Under the pieces are notes generated by a model that did not search any database, was not told the origin of the DNA, and was given only the letters and a program-made list of their open reading frames with translations. Made by a program: the position numbers and the translations under genes. Below, piece after piece: positions 62,330 through 64,000 of a stretch of 64,000 nt of DNA. Position 1 is the stretch's first letter, and each line of letters begins with the position of its first letter. Location: positions 310,001 through 374,000 of the forward strand of contig NZ_JAXBME010000001.1 of assembly GCF_033963835.1 (NCBI RefSeq), given 5' to 3'. This stretch comes from Cytobacillus sp. IB215665 (GTDB lineage: Bacteria > Bacillota > Bacilli > Bacillales > SM2101).

Positions 62330-64000
62330 ATGCTTGGAATGATAAAGAAAGTATTTGATGGTAATAAACGTCAAATTACTAAATTAGAAAAGCTTGCAGC
62401 ACAAATTGACTCATTAAGTGCAGATATGGCGAACTTAACGGATGAGCAGCTACAATCAAAAACAGCAGAATTCAAAGGTCGTTATGATAAAGGGGAAAAG
62501 CTTGATGACATGCTTGTTGAAGCCTTTGCGGTTGTTCGTGAAGCAGCAAAGCGTGTGTTAGGCTTATATCCATACAAGGTACAATTAATGGGGGGTGTTT
62601 CCCTTCATGATGGTAATATCTCTGAGATGAAAACAGGAGAAGGTAAAACATTAACAGCGACAATGCCAGTATACTTAAATGCGTTAACAGGTAAAGGTGT
62701 GCACGTTGTAACTGTCAATGAATACTTGGCAAGTCGTGATGCTCATGAGATGGGTCAGTTATATGAATTTTTAGGATTAACAGTCGGTCTGAACTTAAAC
62801 GGTATGTCTCGTGAGGAAAAAATTGAGGCGTATGCTGCTGATATTACATATGCAACGAACAATGAGCTAGGCTTTGATTATTTACGTGATAATATGGTGC
62901 TTTACAAAGAACAGATGGTTCAGCGACCGCTATATTATGCGGTTATTGATGAGGTTGACTCAATTCTTATTGATGAAGCAAGAACACCTTTAATTATATC
63001 TGGTTCAGCACAAAAGTCAGCACAATTATATGTACAAGCTAATGCGTTCGTTCGTACGCTAAATAAAGAATCAGATTTCATTTTCGATGAAAAATCAAAA
63101 AGTGTTCAGCTTACTGAAGAAGGCATGAACAAGGCTGAACGTGCTTTCGGGATTGATAATCTATTTGATATTACACATGTTTCATTAAATCATCATATAA
63201 ATCAAGCGTTAAAAGCGCATGCTAGTATGCATAAAGACATTGATTATGTTGTTCAAGATGGCGAAGTTGTGATCGTTGATCCTTTTACAGGACGTTTGAT
63301 GAAAGGCCGTCGATATAGTGAAGGCTTACATCAAGCAATTGAAGCAAAAGAAGGACTTGATATTCAAAATGAAAGCATGACACTGGCAACAGTAACGTTC
63401 CAAAACTATTTCCGTATGTATGAAAAGCTTTCTGGTATGACTGGTACGGCAAAAACAGAAGAAGAAGAGTTTAGAAATATATATAATATGCACGTTGTTG
63501 GGATTCCAACGAATAAGCCGATCGTGCGTGATGATCGTGCAGATCTTATATATAAAACGATCGAAGGGAAGTTTCGAGCAGTTGTTGAAGATATTGCTGA
63601 ACGTCATCAAAAAGGGCAGCCAGTACTTGTCGGAACAGTGGCTATTGAAACCTCTGAAATTATCTCTAAGTTTTTGAAGAAAAAAGGTATTCCTCATCAC
63701 ATCTTAAATGCGAAAAATCATGGGAAAGAAGCACAGATTATCGAAGAAGCTGGTCAACCTGGTGCGGTTACGATTGCAACGAACATGGCTGGACGTGGTA
63801 CGGATATTAAGCTTGGTGAAGGCGTGAAGGAAGCAGGAGGACTTTCGGTAATTGGTACAGAACGACATGAAAGTCGCCGAATAGACAATCAATTACGCGG
63901 TCGTTCCGGTCGTCAAGGAGATCCAGGTGTGACACAATTTTATTTATCTATGGAAGATGAACTCATGCGTCGCTTCGGATCAGACAATATGAAAGCGATG
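62330..64000 (+). CDS. secA: Preprotein translocase ATPase SecA (3' end outside window)
   Basis: First 557 codons of SecA (family about 840 aa); the frame is still open at the window edge. Motor ATPase that drives unfolded preproteins through SecYEG. Walker A MKTGEGKT (100-107), the strand [54 protein letters not shown], and in NBD2 [17 protein letters not shown] and [13 protein letters not shown]. All motifs intact and closely similar to B. subtilis SecA. Start ATG 62330 ([11 protein letters not shown]), ribosome site AGAGGAGCG. Confidence 0.97.
   Translation, partial: MLGMIKKVFDGNKRQITKLEKLAAQIDSLSADMANLTDEQLQSKTAEFKGRYDKGEKLDDMLVEAFAVVREAAKRVLGLYPYKVQLMGGVSLHDGNISEMKTGEGKTLTATMPVYLNALTGKGVHVVTVNEYLASRDAHEMGQLYEFLGLTVGLNLNGMSREEKIEAYAADITYATNNELGFDYLRDNMVLYKEQMVQRPLYYAVIDEVDSILIDEARTPLIISGSAQKSAQLYVQANAFVRTLNKESDFIFDEKSKSVQLTEEGMNKAERAFGIDNLFDITHVSLNHHINQALKAHASMHKDIDYVVQDGEVVIVDPFTGRLMKGRRYSEGLHQAIEAKEGLDIQNESMTLATVTFQNYFRMYEKLSGMTGTAKTEEEEFRNIYNMHVVGIPTNKPIVRDDRADLIYKTIEGKFRAVVEDIAERHQKGQPVLVGTVAIETSEIISKFLKKKGIPHHILNAKNHGKEAQIIEEAGQPGAVTIATNMAGRGTDIKLGEGVKEAGGLSVIGTERHESRRIDNQLRGRSGRQGDPGVTQFYLSMEDELMRRFGSDNMKAM

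Noticed and set aside
63326-63892. Minus-strand ORFs inside secA
   Set aside because: Antisense shadows of the conserved secA reading frame.
1-64000. tRNA, rRNA, known riboswitches, prophage or integron
   Set aside because: I looked for cloverleaf 3' ends, rRNA-like blocks, common riboswitch cores and phage genes and found nothing I can support.

Overview
The window is AT-rich chromosomal DNA from a spore-forming, flagellated member of the Bacillaceae (Bacillus in the broad sense). The evidence is the gene order from about 37.5 kb to the end, which matches my memory of the Bacillus subtilis chromosome: tagO, LCP genes, yvyE, degS-degU, a degV-family gene, comFA-comFC, yvyF-flgM-flgN-flgK-flgL-yviE-fliW-csrA, hag, flaG-fliD-fliS-fliT, hpf and secA. 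Strong AGGAGG-type ribosome sites and LysM/GH18 spore-type hydrolases agree with this. The species cannot be named from the sequence alone. I see no rRNA, tRNA, CRISPR array or intact transposase.

Layout. 0-11.5 kb: the end of a GNAT acetyltransferase gene, an OmpR-type two-component system, a decayed rhodanese gene, two LysM-GH18 proteins flanking a short competence-type SSB, and a BmrA-like multidrug ABC exporter. 11.5-37.2 kb: an accessory cell-surface region. It holds a large secreted subtilase, two divergent paralogous 5'-nucleotidase/metallophosphatases (one clearly with SLH domains), an SLH subtilase, an O-antigen-ligase-type polymerase, an SLH phosphodiester glycosidase, an SLH amidase, a four-gene run (polysaccharide pyruvyl transferase, GT4 glycosyltransferase, MurJ-type flippase, SLH lipoprotein), and a SpoIID/LytB protein with a small coiled-coil partner. 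37.5-46 kb: cell-wall polymer genes (tagO, two LCP transferases), yvyE, degS-degU and a DegV-family protein. 46.5-64 kb: competence genes, the late flagellar genes, hpf, a repeat coiled-coil protein and the first 557 codons of secA.

How it fits together. SLH domains bind pyruvylated secondary wall polymer. The window encodes a lipid-linked polymer initiator (TagO), a flippase, a Wzy/WaaL-type membrane enzyme, wall ligases (LCP), a CsaB-like pyruvyl transferase and at least five SLH clients. I infer a semi-contiguous polymer-assembly and surface-display locus. In the flagellar part, FliW and CsrA sit just upstream of hag, whose leader carries an ACAAGGAUGU hairpin, as expected for CsrA control of flagellin. 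Sigma-D-like promoters precede flgM, hag and flaG.

The intergenic DNA is rich in repeats. There is a MITE-like family of 140-165 bp with GGCTnTTTTCG ends (at least six good copies), three GGGGTCTGACCCC-type REP palindromes with a decayed RAYT transposase beside one of them, a 125-bp tandem array, a 21-bp minisatellite with 42/84-bp higher order, and a duplicated leader module upstream of hpf.
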